Source: Enterocloster lavalensis (GTDB lineage Bacteria > Bacillota > Clostridia > Lachnospirales > Lachnospiraceae). Taken from it: DNA of 64,000 bases. How positions within the stretch are numbered: position 1 is the first letter of the stretch; each line of letters begins with the position of its first letter. This document shows positions 7,931 to 17,577 of this stretch, piece by piece. Under the pieces are notes generated by a model. The model saw nothing but the letters and a program-made list of their open reading frames with translations, did not search any database and was not told where the DNA came from. Both the position numbers and the translations under genes were made by a program. The DNA lies in the NCBI RefSeq assembly GCF_902364025.1, contig NZ_CABJCG010000003.1:124001-188000 (forward strand), in the 5' to 3' direction.

Positions 7931-9250
7931 CTACAGGCCCATCTTTAAGTAGGCTGCTCTGGTCTCCTCCGGCACCATTAATCCCCCGGTGGCCCAGGCT
8001 ATGTGGGTGGCCTGCCCAATCCGATCTTTAACCCCCATCTTCTCCACATAGGCGTTTAAATCCACCGGGCGGATCAGGGCTGCGAACGAAGCGCAGGAGC
8101 TTGGCTCGATGAAAATGTCCTCACTTCCGATCAATCCCCGCATCAGATCGTAGAGCTTTTTATCCTCTATGGTTGCAATGCCCGACAGCATGGGTTCCAC
8201 CACGCGGCCCACAAACGCGGAGGGCCGTCCCACCGCCAGGCCGTCGGCATCCGTTCTTCCATCTATGTTCAGATCCTTCACGCTGATGCCATCCTGAAGT
8301 CCCGTGGCCATTCCCAGCAGCATGCAGCAGGCATGGGTGGGCTCGGTGAAAAAGCAGTGGACATGATCTCCGTAGATCGCCTTCAGGCCGTAGGTGACGC
8401 CGCCCGGCGCACCGCCGATGCCGCATGGAATATAGACAAACAGCGGATGCGCTGCGTCCACGGTAATCTTCTGCGCCTCCAGCTGAGAGCGAAGTCGTTC
8501 CCCCGCCACGCTGTAACCCATGAACAGATTTTGAGAATTCTCGTCGTCCACAAAATAGCTCATGGGGTCCGCGTCGGAGTTCTTCCGCCCCTGCTCCACG
8601 GCCGCGCAGTAATCGTCGGCGTACTCGATCACCTCCACGCCCCGGCTGCGCAGCAGATCCTTCTTCCACTGTTTGGCGTCGGCGGACATATGGACAACGA
8701 CCCGAAATCCCAGCTTGGCGCTCATAATGCCGATGCTCATGCCCAGGTTGCCGGTGCTGCCCACCTGAACCGTGTATTTTCCAAAGAACTCCACAAACTC
8801 CGGCTCCGCCAGGATGCTGTAATCGTCTGTCTCCTTCAGCCTCCCCGACTCAAGCGCCAGGTCCTCCGCGTGCTTGAGCACCTCGTAGATACCGCCTCTG
8901 GCCTTCACAGACCCGGACACCGGCAGATGGCTGTCCATCTTAAGCATCAGCCTGCCCTCGATGCCGGCGCCGTACTCCCGGTTCAGAAATTCCTTCATCC
9001 GGGGAATCTCCCGCAGCTCCGACTCGATGATGCCGCCCGTGGCCTCCAACTCCGGGAACACCCGCTTTAAGTAGGGTGCGAACCGCAGCAGCCGGTCGCT
9101 GGCTTCCTGAATCTGCGCCGGATGTACCAGCGTGATATCCTGTTCCGCCTCTGGAATCATCTTGTCATTGAGCCAGAAGGTCTCTCTTAACCCGGCTGCA
9201 TCCGCTACAGCCGGAATGGTGTCGATATAGTTCTGAAATTCTGCGTTCAT
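7931..9250 (-). CDS. dsdA: D-serine ammonia-lyase (D-serine dehydratase)
   Basis: A 439-residue PLP enzyme converting D-serine to pyruvate and ammonia. SGSVKARGGIYEV holds the Schiff-base lysine (the SxKxRGG block), GSTGNLGMSIGI is the phosphate-binding glycine loop, and PCGIGGAPGGVTYGLK is the conserved glycine-rich block of DsdA. Length matches the family (about 440). The ATG at 9250 overlaps the symporter stop as ATGA, implying translational coupling. The operon context (alanine/glycine-type symporter, phosphodiesterase, phosphatase, DeoR) points to uptake and catabolism of D-serine or a D-serine conjugate. Confidence 0.92.
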   Translation of the reverse strand: MNAEFQNYIDTIPAVADAAGLRETFWLNDKMIPEAEQDITLVHPAQIQEASDRLLRFAPYLKRVFPELEATGGIIESELREIPRMKEFLNREYGAGIEGRLMLKMDSHLPVSGSVKARGGIYEVLKHAEDLALESGRLKETDDYSILAEPEFVEFFGKYTVQVGSTGNLGMSIGIMSAKLGFRVVVHMSADAKQWKKDLLRSRGVEVIEYADDYCAAVEQGRKNSDADPMSYFVDDENSQNLFMGYSVAGERLRSQLEAQKITVDAAHPLFVYIPCGIGGAPGGVTYGLKAIYGDHVHCFFTEPTHACCMLLGMATGLQDGISVKDLNIDGRTDADGLAVGRPSAFVGRVVEPMLSGIATIEDKKLYDLMRGLIGSEDIFIEPSSCASFAALIRPVDLNAYVEKMGVKDRIGQATHIAWATGGLMVPEETRAAYLKMGL

Positions 9251-10614
9251 GTCTCTGCTCCTTTTTTCAAATATCCGTTTTCCGGGTCCATAAACTCCCG
9301 CGTCAGCCGCCGCACCTGAGGCGCTAAACAGATCAGGGCGGCAATATTGGGAAGAATCAGCAGCCCTAAGGCGCAATCCTGGACAGACCACACCATGTCG
9401 ATGCTGCTCAGGCTCCCCAGAATGATCACAAACGGAAAAATAATCCGGTAAATCTTTGCCCAGCCGGGCTTATTAAGGTAAGTCAGGCTTACGTGTCCGA
9501 AGTACCACTGACTCATCAGCGAGGTACTGGCAAAGAGAATCATACTGATATAAATCACATACTGCATCCCCGGCAGCACGCTCTTAAAGGCGGCAGCCGC
9601 CAGCGTGGAGGCGTTGGTGTGGTAGGTGTTGGCGCCTGTGATCAGCACTGTAAATCCTGTGGTGGTGCAGATGACCATGGTGTCCACAAACACCTCGATC
9701 ACGCCGTAGAGTCCTTGGCGCACCGGGTGGTCCACCTCTGCGGAGGAGTGGAGCACCGCCGCGGAGCCCTCTCCCGCCTCATTGGAGTACAGCCCTCTCG
9801 CCACGCCGAACCGCAGGGCTTCCCGGATGGTGATCCCCGCCAGCGCTCCCATGCCGGCCTCCAGGGAAAACGCTCCCCGGATGACAGAGGCAAACATGGC
9901 CGGAATCCGGCCTGCATTCAGGAATATTACGAAAAGGCCACCCACCACGTAAATACCGGCCATCACCGGCACCACCCGCTGTGCTACCTGTACCAGCCGC
10001 TTAAAGCCGCCGCTGATAATGAAACTCATGACCACCGCCAGTACCAGGCCCGTAATCAGAAACGGCGCCTGAAACGTCTCGTTCACCACATTGGAGATGG
10101 TATTGGCCTGGATCAGGGTCCCGCCGGCGTTCTGGACGAACAGCATACAGGCCACAAAGACCCCGGCCCATTTCCAGTGCATGCCCTGCTCGATATAATA
10201 CATGGGACCGCCGTTTATGTTGCCCTGCCCGTCTTTTCCATGGTACACCATCCCAACCACAATCTCGCCGAATTTGGTAGCCATTCCGAAAAACGCCGCC
10301 ACCCACATCCAGAACAAGGCCCCGGGACCTCCTGACAGGATCGCCGTGGACACGCCTACGATATTGCCGCTACCCACACAGCTGGCGATCGCCGCGCAGA
10401 GCGCCTGGTAAGAAGAGCATTTCTTCTGATCCTTTACCTTGGCCCGCTCTCTGCGCAGGCCAAAAAATCCATTTTTTAACAGACTTACACATTTAAACTG
10501 TATAAATCCGGTCATCACCGTATAATAGAGTCCCAGACCCAGAAGCGCGAACAAAAGCCAGTCTCCCCACAGAAGGTCCGCCAGGGACTTAAAAAACGGT
10601 TCTATTTTGCTCAT
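9247..10614 (-). CDS. Sodium:alanine/glycine symporter family protein (AgcS)
   Basis: A 455-residue polytopic transporter of the alanine or glycine:cation symporter family. Recognisable blocks are ASCVGSGNIVGVSTAILSGG near residue 75, GALFWMWVAAFFGMATKFGE, NGGPMYYIEQGM, and YSNEAGEGSAAVLHSSAEVDHPVRQG in the second half. Relatives import Ala or Gly with sodium, and some accept D-amino acids. It is coupled to dsdA by a 4-bp overlap and begins 10 bp after the phosphodiesterase gene, so D-serine or D-alanine is a reasonable substrate guess from context. Confidence 0.9.
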   Translation of the reverse strand: MSKIEPFFKSLADLLWGDWLLFALLGLGLYYTVMTGFIQFKCVSLLKNGFFGLRRERAKVKDQKKCSSYQALCAAIASCVGSGNIVGVSTAILSGGPGALFWMWVAAFFGMATKFGEIVVGMVYHGKDGQGNINGGPMYYIEQGMHWKWAGVFVACMLFVQNAGGTLIQANTISNVVNETFQAPFLITGLVLAVVMSFIISGGFKRLVQVAQRVVPVMAGIYVVGGLFVIFLNAGRIPAMFASVIRGAFSLEAGMGALAGITIREALRFGVARGLYSNEAGEGSAAVLHSSAEVDHPVRQGLYGVIEVFVDTMVICTTTGFTVLITGANTYHTNASTLAAAAFKSVLPGMQYVIYISMILFASTSLMSQWYFGHVSLTYLNKPGWAKIYRIIFPFVIILGSLSSIDMVWSVQDCALGLLILPNIAALICLAPQVRRLTREFMDPENGYLKKGAET

Positions 10615-10624
10615 ATAAGCATCC

Positions 10625-11938
10625 TCACTTTAACAGATCCCTGCCCTGTGCATCCGGAAGCACCGCTCCCATGATGGCCGCCAGAGTGAGGGCCACGTCG
10701 ATCAGACGCGCATTCTCCACATTCCCCGTTCCGATACCGGTTCCGGCAATCATGAAGGAGGCGCGCATCTCTGGAAATTCCTCGCTGTAACCGTGCTGGG
10801 CCTTTTGAGTCAGGCGGGTGCGGCAGTAGTCTCCGTCCACATCGTCCCGCAGCTCGTACCCCTTTTTCGATACCAGAACATAGGCTGCTTCCGGGAATCC
10901 TCCCCTGGCCCTGGCCTGCTCTGCATCCAACACCTCAAGTATTCCGCTCTCCGGGTCTGCCCGCAGCTGATCCATCACCTGCCGGAGCGTATCAGCGGCC
11001 TCCCGGTCAGACGGATCTGCCAGGCGGATCTCCGCCGTGCCGCCGGCTCTCTGGCTGAATGCTTTCCAGGAGATCACCTTTCCGGCTTCATCCGTCCCGA
11101 TCAGCCCAGCCTTCTTCAACAGAATGTTGGGGGAAATATTGTGGGTATTGTCTATGGAGCCGTGATCTGACACCACGCACACCACCAGATTGCCTCCGGT
11201 AATCCGCCCGGCCTCTGCGATCAGATCTCCCAGCATGGCGTCGATTTTCTCCAGACTGGCCTTGGCTTCCGGGCTGTACACGCCGTTCTGATGGGCGCTC
11301 TCGTCAAAGCTGGCAAAGTAGGCGGACAGGAAGAAGGGCTTCTCCTTCACAACCGGAGCCAGTTTGTGCTTCAGCATCCACATAGCCGCTTTTCCGCGCT
11401 GGGCATCCCCGGCATCCGACAGATCCAGGCCCCCTGCGTAAGTGCCGATCTCCTCTTCCATCTCCCGAATCAGCCCCTGCGGCTTTGCCACCGCGTCGAT
11501 GAATCTGCTGTCCAGCGCGCTGCCGTCCCACCAGAACTCCGGGGCAATGAAGTCCCCGCCTGCTCCAACGGAGGTCGGAAACGCCACGCTGGCGGACCAG
11601 TAGCCACACTCCTTCGCCGCCTCCCACAGGGTCTTTACCCGGGTGTTGGCGAACCAATGCCAGGCTCCCAGATGAGCGCCGGTGGGATCAAAAATGCCAT
11701 TGTTGACGATGCCGTGAACCGCCGGATTCGTCCCGGTAATCATACTCTGGTGGCAGGGATAGGTAAACGTGGGAAATACGCTCTTCATGCCCTCCCGCGC
11801 AGTCCGTCCGCCCTCCACAAAACAGCGGGTGATCGCAGGCAGCTTCACCCCCAGCCTCTCTTGTTCGAACACATAATCCGGTTTCAGTGCATCCACGGAA
11901 ATAAGCAGTACGCTCGGTCTCTGTTTCATAATCTTCAA
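10625..11938 (-). CDS. Cytoplasmic alkaline phosphatase-superfamily phosphodiesterase (ENPP-like)
   Basis: A 437-residue type I phosphodiesterase/nucleotide pyrophosphatase-like enzyme. SVDALKPDY supplies the first metal aspartate, SVFPTFTYPCHQSMITG the threonine nucleophile, VVSDHGS the Asp-His metal pair, and AQHGYSEE a late histidine. There is no signal peptide or membrane segment, so unlike many relatives it should act in the cytoplasm on an imported phosphodiester or phosphonate. The reading frame opens with TTG overlapping the deoR stop (TTGA), well spaced from AAAGGAA; ATG at 11929 is the alternative. It lies between deoR and the symporter gene. Confidence 0.82.
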   Translation of the reverse strand: MKIMKQRPSVLLISVDALKPDYVFEQERLGVKLPAITRCFVEGGRTAREGMKSVFPTFTYPCHQSMITGTNPAVHGIVNNGIFDPTGAHLGAWHWFANTRVKTLWEAAKECGYWSASVAFPTSVGAGGDFIAPEFWWDGSALDSRFIDAVAKPQGLIREMEEEIGTYAGGLDLSDAGDAQRGKAAMWMLKHKLAPVVKEKPFFLSAYFASFDESAHQNGVYSPEAKASLEKIDAMLGDLIAEAGRITGGNLVVCVVSDHGSIDNTHNISPNILLKKAGLIGTDEAGKVISWKAFSQRAGGTAEIRLADPSDREAADTLRQVMDQLRADPESGILEVLDAEQARARGGFPEAAYVLVSKKGYELRDDVDGDYCRTRLTQKAQHGYSEEFPEMRASFMIAGTGIGTGNVENARLIDVALTLAAIMGAVLPDAQGRDLLK

Positions 11939-12726
11939 TCGTTCCTTTCTTTTGAGATCACAACCTTCACGCCTGCGTTCTCAAAAGCCCTGATCTGGTC
12001 CACGGAAGCGCCGGAGTCCGTGATAATCATGGACACCTGGTCGATCCCGCACATTTTCACAAGGGAATTGACGCCCAGCTTGGAGCTGTCCGCAATGACG
12101 ACCGTCTGATCGGCCGCCTCCATCATCTTGTTCTGGACGATGATCTCGTCCATTCTCTGGTAGGTGATGCCGCGCTCCACTGAGATACCGCAGGTTGTGA
12201 GGAAAAATGTATCTACATTAATTTTAGAAAAAATCAGCGTTGCAATATCAGATACAAAGGCTTCCTCGTCGGCGCGGTAGATGCCGCCCGTCAGCACCAG
12301 GGTGATCCCCTCGCAGCCCGCCAGCTCGTCGGCCACCGCCAGGGAATTGGTCACCACCGTCAGGGCGTGGAATTTTCCCCGGATGGCCTGGGCCAAAAGC
12401 AGGGCCGTGGTACCGGAATCCAGAGCGATGGCCTGGCCCTCCCGGATGTGGTTTACCGCTTCCAGGGCAACCTCCTCCTTGCGATTAGAATGCTCGCCCC
12501 TTCTCTTATCAAAAGGCGTATAGGAAAGCCCTCTGTCCTGGGGAGTATCCGCTTTCATCGCGCCCCCGTGGATTCTTCTCAACATTCCCCTTGCCTCCAT
12601 GGCCTCCAGGTCCCGGCGGATCGTCTCCCGGGAGGTGCCCAGAAGACCGCAAAGGGTGGTAGCCTTCACGCTTCCGTCCCGCTCCAGCACATTCAGAATT
12701 TCTTCATATCTTTGCTCTGATAACAT
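11935..12726 (-). CDS. DeoR-family transcriptional regulator
   Basis: A 263-residue protein with an N-terminal winged helix (residues 1-58; SRETIRRDLEAMEARGMLRRIHGGAM is split by family convention into recognition helix and wing) and a C-terminal DeoR sensor domain with ALDSGTTALLLAQ, TVVTNSLAVA and VLTGGIYR, the fold that binds phosphorylated sugars or similar ligands. The start at 12726 follows AAGGAGTTGG. It heads the phosphodiesterase-symporter-dsdA-HAD operon and is divergent from an MFS transporter, so it most likely represses both from the shared 270-bp region. Confidence 0.9.
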   Translation of the reverse strand: MLSEQRYEEILNVLERDGSVKATTLCGLLGTSRETIRRDLEAMEARGMLRRIHGGAMKADTPQDRGLSYTPFDKRRGEHSNRKEEVALEAVNHIREGQAIALDSGTTALLLAQAIRGKFHALTVVTNSLAVADELAGCEGITLVLTGGIYRADEEAFVSDIATLIFSKINVDTFFLTTCGISVERGITYQRMDEIIVQNKMMEAADQTVVIADSSKLGVNSLVKMCGIDQVSMIITDSGASVDQIRAFENAGVKVVISKERND

Positions 12727-12747
12727 AATTTCCAACTCCTTCAGATT

Positions 12748-12949
12748 TGTCAAATCCGTTCTATGTCCATAGATTAGCACACTTTTACACATTTTGCAAC
12801 TATTTTCCCTAAAAAAACACAATTATTGGTTGTGATTTTTGCATTTATAAGGAATAAAATCATGTAATCACATCTTTTTGCAACTTTTTACACATTTTCG
12901 CTTGACTTTACACAAAATCACAACTATACTAAGAACTGTCAAATCCGTT
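12748..12949. promoter_or_regulatory. Shared control region with candidate DeoR operators
   Basis: Identical 13-mers TGTCAAATCCGTT occur at 12748-12760 (deoR leader) and 12937-12949 (MFS leader), 189 bp apart, close to 18 helical turns. A second motif, TTTACACA with flanking A/T, occurs at 12784, 12887 and 12907; the first and last overlap the deoR and MFS promoters. The deoR promoter is TTGCAA (12794-12799), a 17-bp spacer and TAATCT (12771-12776). Either motif could be the DeoR operator; which one is not decided by sequence. Confidence 0.6.
12902..12930 (+). promoter_or_regulatory. Promoter of the MFS transporter gene
   Basis: TTGACT (12902-12907), 17 bp and TATACT (12925-12930). The spacer contains TTTACACAAAATCAC, one of the repeated boxes. 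Confidence 0.7.
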
Positions 12950-12993
12950 TCCCAAACATTACAAATCATTTATGAATGTGTGAGGTATTTACT

Positions 12994-14271
12994 ATGGCTG
13001 AACAGGCAACAAAAAAACTGGATAAGAAATGGATATCCTTCGGCACCCTGATGCTGGGCGCCGGAACCATCTACAAGCTGGGCTTTTTGAAGGACGCGTT
13101 CTACGTTCCCATGCAGGAATTCATGGGATTGTCCCACACCCAGATCGGAACCGCAATGAGCATCGCCGGACTGATCTCCACCTTCGGCTTCCTGGCCTCC
13201 ATCTACTTAACGGACCGGGTCTCCAAAAAGATTATGATCCCTCTGTCTCTGATCAGCATCTGCTTATGCGGACTGTGGCTGTCCACCTTTCCCTCCTACG
13301 GGACCTTCCTGTTGATTTACTGTCTGCTGGCCATCTGCGCAGACATGCTTTACTGGCCCACCATGCTTAAGACCGTGCGCCTTCTGGGTAATGAAGACGA
13401 ACAAGGCCGAATGTTCGGCATCATGGAAGCCGGCCGCGGATTGATGGATACCATCGTAGCCTTCAGCGCCCTGGCGATCTTCTCCGCCTTGGGCAGCACG
13501 GCCTTTGGCCTGAAAATGGCGATTCTCTTTTACTCCGCCGTTCCCGGTGTGATCGGCGTAATCCTCTACTTCCTGCTGGAGCCGGACGAGAAAACCGCAA
13601 AAAAAACCGACAGCGGCGAGACTGTCAGCGCCAACAAGCAGGCCTGGGAGGGCGTAGTGCGCGCCCTCAGGAACAAGAATATCTGGCTGGTATCCTTTAA
13701 CGTATTCCTGGTATACAGCGTGTACTGCGGACTGACCTATTTCATTCCGTTCCTGGAGGAGGTATATGCCCTTCCGGTGGCTCTGGTGGGCGTCTACGGC
13801 ATTATCAATCAATATGGCCTGAAAATGCTCGGCGGCCCCATCGGAGGTTATGTAACGGATAAGGTTCTTCACTCCGCCACCAAATATCTGCGGATTGCAT
13901 TTGCCATTGTGGCGGTCATCCTGGCTGTATTTACGTTCCTGCCCCATCAAAGCATGGGCATCATCCTGGGCATGATGATCACGTTGACCATCAGCGCCTT
14001 CGTCTACAGCATGCGCGCCATCTTTTTCGCCCCTATGGACGAGGTGGATGTGCCCCGCGAGATCACCGGCTCCGCCATGTCCTTAGGCTCGTTCGTGGGT
14101 TACCTGCCCGGCGCCTTCATGTACGCCGTATTTGGAAGCATTCTGGATCATTTTTCCGGTATCACCGGTTACCGGATCGTATTCGCTGTCATGGCTGTGT
14201 TCGCCGTAGGAGGCATTTTCTTAAGTACCTATATTTTAAAGACCATAGGAAAGCAGAAAGCCTCCGCTTAA
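12994..14271 (+). CDS. MFS transporter (organophosphate/anion-type)
   Basis: A 425-residue major facilitator with about twelve membrane helices and a charged linker near residues 195-215 (DEKTAKKTDSGE). Blocks such as GTIYKLGFLKDAFYVPMQEFMGL, split over helix 1, and GIMEAGRGLMDTIVAF resemble the YihN/UhpT-like branch that carries sugar phosphates and other anions; this placement is tentative. ATG at 12994 has GTGAGGT upstream; an in-frame ATG at 12976 is less well placed. It is divergent from the DeoR operon and shares candidate operators with it, so it may import the operon's substrate. Confidence 0.8.
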   Translation: MAEQATKKLDKKWISFGTLMLGAGTIYKLGFLKDAFYVPMQEFMGLSHTQIGTAMSIAGLISTFGFLASIYLTDRVSKKIMIPLSLISICLCGLWLSTFPSYGTFLLIYCLLAICADMLYWPTMLKTVRLLGNEDEQGRMFGIMEAGRGLMDTIVAFSALAIFSALGSTAFGLKMAILFYSAVPGVIGVILYFLLEPDEKTAKKTDSGETVSANKQAWEGVVRALRNKNIWLVSFNVFLVYSVYCGLTYFIPFLEEVYALPVALVGVYGIINQYGLKMLGGPIGGYVTDKVLHSATKYLRIAFAIVAVILAVFTFLPHQSMGIILGMMITLTISAFVYSMRAIFFAPMDEVDVPREITGSAMSLGSFVGYLPGAFMYAVFGSILDHFSGITGYRIVFAVMAVFAVGGIFLSTYILKTIGKQKASA

Positions 14272-14293
14272 TGAAATAATCCTCTCCCACCAT

Positions 14294-14346
14294 AAAAGAG
14301 GCCGGAAAATGGGGTTGATATGCTCCATTTTCCGGCCTCTTTTTTA
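14294..14346. terminator. Bidirectional intrinsic terminator between MFS gene and smpB
   Basis: AAAAGAGGCCGGAAAATGG and its inverse CCATTTTCCGGCCTCTTTT form a long perfect stem, T-flanked in both directions. It ends the convergent MFS and smpB transcripts and overlaps the smpB stop codon. Confidence 0.9.
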
Positions 14347-14811
14347 ATACAGATTTTTCACCTTAAAATCCTTCTCCAGCTCCCGCCGCTGATCCTTCTT
14401 GGCCAGGTCCGCCCGCTTGTCGTAGAGCTTCTTACCCCGGGCCAGGCCGATCTCCACCTTCACCAGGCTGCCCTTAAAATACACCTGCAGCGGCACCAGG
14501 GTGTAGCCCTTCTGGGTGATCTTGCCGTTGAGCTTCATGATCTCGCTGCGGTGAAGCAAGAGCTTTCGCACCCGCAGCGGGTCCTTGTTGAAGATATTTC
14601 CCTTCTCGTAGGGGCTTACGTGCATGCCGTAGACGAACACCTCGCCCTTGTCGATCTTCACAAATGCCTCCTTGACGCTGCATTTGCCCATGCGGATGGA
14701 CTTCACCTCCGTGCCGAACAGCTCGATGCCCGCCTCGAATTTATCGTCGATAAAATAGTCGTGGTAAGCCTTCTTGTTGTTGGCCACCAGCTTGATACTT
14801 TCCTTCCCCAT
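14344..14811 (-). CDS. smpB: SsrA-binding protein SmpB
   Basis: A 155-residue tmRNA-binding protein required for trans-translation, which rescues stalled ribosomes. [29 protein letters not shown] and the basic C-terminal tail ([19 protein letters not shown]) are typical, and the length matches the family. AAGGAGGAAGG lies before the ATG. It is the last gene of the secG-rnr-smpB cluster, an order common in Firmicutes that pairs two tmRNA-related functions. The tmRNA gene itself was not found in this window. Confidence 0.97.
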   Translation of the reverse strand: MGKESIKLVANNKKAYHDYFIDDKFEAGIELFGTEVKSIRMGKCSVKEAFVKIDKGEVFVYGMHVSPYEKGNIFNKDPLRVRKLLLHRSEIMKLNGKITQKGYTLVPLQVYFKGSLVKVEIGLARGKKLYDKRADLAKKDQRRELEKDFKVKNLY

Positions 14812-14825
14812 TGTATCCTTCCTCC

Positions 14826-17060
14826 TTACCTGTCCGAACCTGTAAACGTACCTTCATCCCGGCTCAGCAGAAAATCCACGGTTCTGGTCAGCTTATCCGC
14901 CCCGGATACCTCCACGCGGATGGGCTGGCCCAGCTTGTAGGTTTTCTTCGTCAGCTCGCCGGTCAGTTGGTAATTGTGTTCGTCGAATATATAGTAATCG
15001 TCCCGCAGCTCGCCGATGCGGACCAGCCCTTCCACTGTGTTGGGCAGCTCCACATAGAGGCCCCAGTTTGTCACGCCGGAGATCACGCCGTCAAAGCTCT
15101 GTCCGATAAACCGGGACATGTACTCGCATTTCTTCAGCTTGCCGGTCTCCCGCTCCGCCTCGTCGGCGCGCCGCTCCAGAGCCGAGGTCTGGGCGGCCAC
15201 ACCGGGCAGAATCTGCCCGTAGTGCTCCTCCCGCCGCTCCTTCAACCCGCCCTTTAAGCTTTCCTTGATGATCCGGTGAATCTGTAAATCCGGATAACGG
15301 CGGATGGGCGACGTGAAATGGGTGTAATACCGGGTGGACAGGCCAAAGTGGCCCATACAGTCCGTGGTATACTTGGCCTGCTTCATGGAGCGCAGGGTGA
15401 GCCTGGTGAGCAGCGCCGCCTCCGGGCTGCCCTCGATCTGATCCAAAAGCTTTTGCAGCTCCTTGGGGTGGATTTCGCCCTGCTGAATCTTCACATGGTA
15501 ACCGAAGTTGTTGATAAAGGCGGCCAGCTGCTTCATCTTCTCCGGGTCAGGCTTGTCGTGGCTGCGGTACAGGAAGGGCAGCCCCTGCCAGTAATAGTCC
15601 TCCGCCACGGTCTCGTTGGCGATCAGCATGAAATCCTCGATGATCCGCGTAGCCGCGTTCCGCTCATAGGGCCGTATCTCCAGGGGCTTTCCCTGGGGGT
15701 CTAACAGGATTTTACTCTCCGGAAAATCAAAGTCTATGGCCCCTCTCATCTTGCGCTTCTCCCGCAAAATACCGGACAGCTCCTTCATGGCGTCGAACAT
15801 GGGCACAAATTCCCGGTACTCCGCCATCACCGCCTGATCCCGGTCCGTGACCACCGCGTTCACCGCCGTGTAGGTCATCCGGCGGTCCACCCGGATCAGC
15901 GTCTCCGCGATCCGGTGGTCCGTCACATTTCCCTTGGAGTCGATCTCCATCAGGCAGCTGAGGGCCAGCCGGTCCGTTCCGGCGTTTAAGGAGCAGATGC
16001 CGTTGGACAGCTTGTGGGGCAGCATGGGGATCACCCGGTCCACCAGGTACACGCTGGTGCCCCTGCGCAGGGCTTCGGCGTCCAACGCCGCGTTCTCGGC
16101 CACATAGTGGCTCACGTCCGCGATGTGGACGCCCAGTAGCCAGGTTCCATCCCCCCGGCGGCAGATGGTCACCGCGTCGTCCAGGTCCTTGGCGTCCTCC
16201 CCGTCGATGGTCACCGTCTGCAGGGAGCGCAGGTCCAGACGTCCCGCCAGGTCTCCGCCCCATTCGGGATGGGTCTGCAGATCGTCCAGCCCATATTCCG
16301 CGCCGTAACCGCGGGCCATGGGCGTTTCCGGCACATACACCTCATCCGGCGCCAGCCCCACCTGCTCCATCACTTCCTCCGGAAATTCCTCCGGCAGGCC
16401 GTAGGCCCGCACGATGGAGAGGATATCCGTTCCCGGGTCATTGATGTGGCCCAGAATCTCCACGATCTCGCCCTCCGGCTTTTTACTTTTACCGCCGAAG
16501 TCCGTCAGCCTGGCCACCACTTTATGGCCGGTGACTGCGCCCATATCCTTCCCCTCGGGGATAAACACGTCCGCCGCGATCTTCTGATTGTCGGGGATCA
16601 CAAAACCGAATCCCTTGTTCTTCTGGTAATAGCCGATCACCTCCTGATTGGCGTGCTCCAGCACCCGGATCACGGTTCCCTCTGCACGGCGTCCCTCCCG
16701 GCCCTCATTTTCCATCACAATCTGCACCCGGTCGCCGTTTAAGGCCTGACCGGTGCGGTCCTCGGGAATAAATACGTCACGGTCCATCCCCTCCACGGTC
16801 ACAAAACCAAATCCCTTGGGATGCCCGGAAAAAATTCCGTTCACGGAAAATGTCTCCGGCTTGCCGTATTTCCCTTTTTTTGACAATCCAACCTTTCCCT
16901 CCGCCACCAGATAGTCCAGCACTTCCTTTAACTCATCCCGCTGGGACTTGGGCAGATTTAACAGTATGGCGATCTCCTTTGCCTTCATCGGCACGTACGC
17001 CTTGTCGTTCATCAGATCCATCAGAATCTGCGCCCGCTCTTTTAATTGCGATTCTTCCAT
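14826..17060 (-). CDS. rnr: Ribonuclease R
   Basis: A 744-residue 3'-to-5' exoribonuclease. An N-terminal helix-turn-helix-like region (1-70) is followed by two cold-shock domains ([17 protein letters not shown] and [20 protein letters not shown]), the RNB catalytic domain from about residue 255 ([25 protein letters not shown] and [15 protein letters not shown]) and a C-terminal S1 domain ([16 protein letters not shown]). RNase R degrades structured RNA and works with SmpB/tmRNA in clearing damaged messages. It begins about 165 bp after secG and ends 14 bp before smpB. Confidence 0.97.
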   Translation of the reverse strand: MEESQLKERAQILMDLMNDKAYVPMKAKEIAILLNLPKSQRDELKEVLDYLVAEGKVGLSKKGKYGKPETFSVNGIFSGHPKGFGFVTVEGMDRDVFIPEDRTGQALNGDRVQIVMENEGREGRRAEGTVIRVLEHANQEVIGYYQKNKGFGFVIPDNQKIAADVFIPEGKDMGAVTGHKVVARLTDFGGKSKKPEGEIVEILGHINDPGTDILSIVRAYGLPEEFPEEVMEQVGLAPDEVYVPETPMARGYGAEYGLDDLQTHPEWGGDLAGRLDLRSLQTVTIDGEDAKDLDDAVTICRRGDGTWLLGVHIADVSHYVAENAALDAEALRRGTSVYLVDRVIPMLPHKLSNGICSLNAGTDRLALSCLMEIDSKGNVTDHRIAETLIRVDRRMTYTAVNAVVTDRDQAVMAEYREFVPMFDAMKELSGILREKRKMRGAIDFDFPESKILLDPQGKPLEIRPYERNAATRIIEDFMLIANETVAEDYYWQGLPFLYRSHDKPDPEKMKQLAAFINNFGYHVKIQQGEIHPKELQKLLDQIEGSPEAALLTRLTLRSMKQAKYTTDCMGHFGLSTRYYTHFTSPIRRYPDLQIHRIIKESLKGGLKERREEHYGQILPGVAAQTSALERRADEAERETGKLKKCEYMSRFIGQSFDGVISGVTNWGLYVELPNTVEGLVRIGELRDDYYIFDEHNYQLTGELTKKTYKLGQPIRVEVSGADKLTRTVDFLLSRDEGTFTGSDR

Positions 17061-17225
17061 TTTCCCTCTTTCCTGGCCGCCTCCGAACGCCGGGCGCGGC
17101 CCCGATCCATTTCCCCGGGCGCAGGTATCCGCAGACAGCGCGCACAGCCCATTGCCTCCGGGAAAAACAAAACACCCTAATGTAAATTACAAAAGGGTGT
17201 CTATCGCTTTCGTTTCTGTTCTGAT

Positions 17226-17477
17226 TTATGCTCCCTGAGCTTTCAGGATCACGTTCATCGCAATGGTAATGAGCATGAACGCCATAGCGCCGTACTTGGT
17301 AAACTTCTCCAAAGCGCCTTCCATGGAACGGCCTTTGTTCTTGCCCCAATAGCTGTCGGCAATGCCGCCCAGCGCGCCCAGACCCTGGGACTTGCCTTCC
17401 TGCATCAGAATCACTGCAGATATTGCAACACCGAGAATTACATATATAACTGATAAAATTATCTCCGCAACCGCCAC
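17226..17477 (-). CDS. secG: Preprotein translocase subunit SecG
   Basis: An 83-residue protein with two membrane segments (residues 4-24 and 60-78) flanking the conserved loop MQEGKSQGLGALGG. SecG is the accessory subunit of the SecYEG channel. The start codon is GTG, seven bases after AGAGGTG. It has its own promoter and leads the secG-rnr-smpB cluster. Confidence 0.95.
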   Translation of the reverse strand: MAVAEIILSVIYVILGVAISAVILMQEGKSQGLGALGGIADSYWGKNKGRSMEGALEKFTKYGAMAFMLITIAMNVILKAQGA

Positions 17478-17519
17478 TTTGATACACCTCTTTCATTTTC
17501 TATGGTCATAAACATAAAT

Positions 17520-17548
17520 AATATACCATACTTTGTCCGGGATTACAA
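17520..17548 (-). promoter_or_regulatory. Promoter of secG
   Basis: On the minus strand TTGTAA (17543-17548), a 17-bp spacer and TATATT (17520-17525). Confidence 0.65.
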
Positions 17549-17577
17549 CCATTTTTCCGCTAAAATACGAGAAATTG

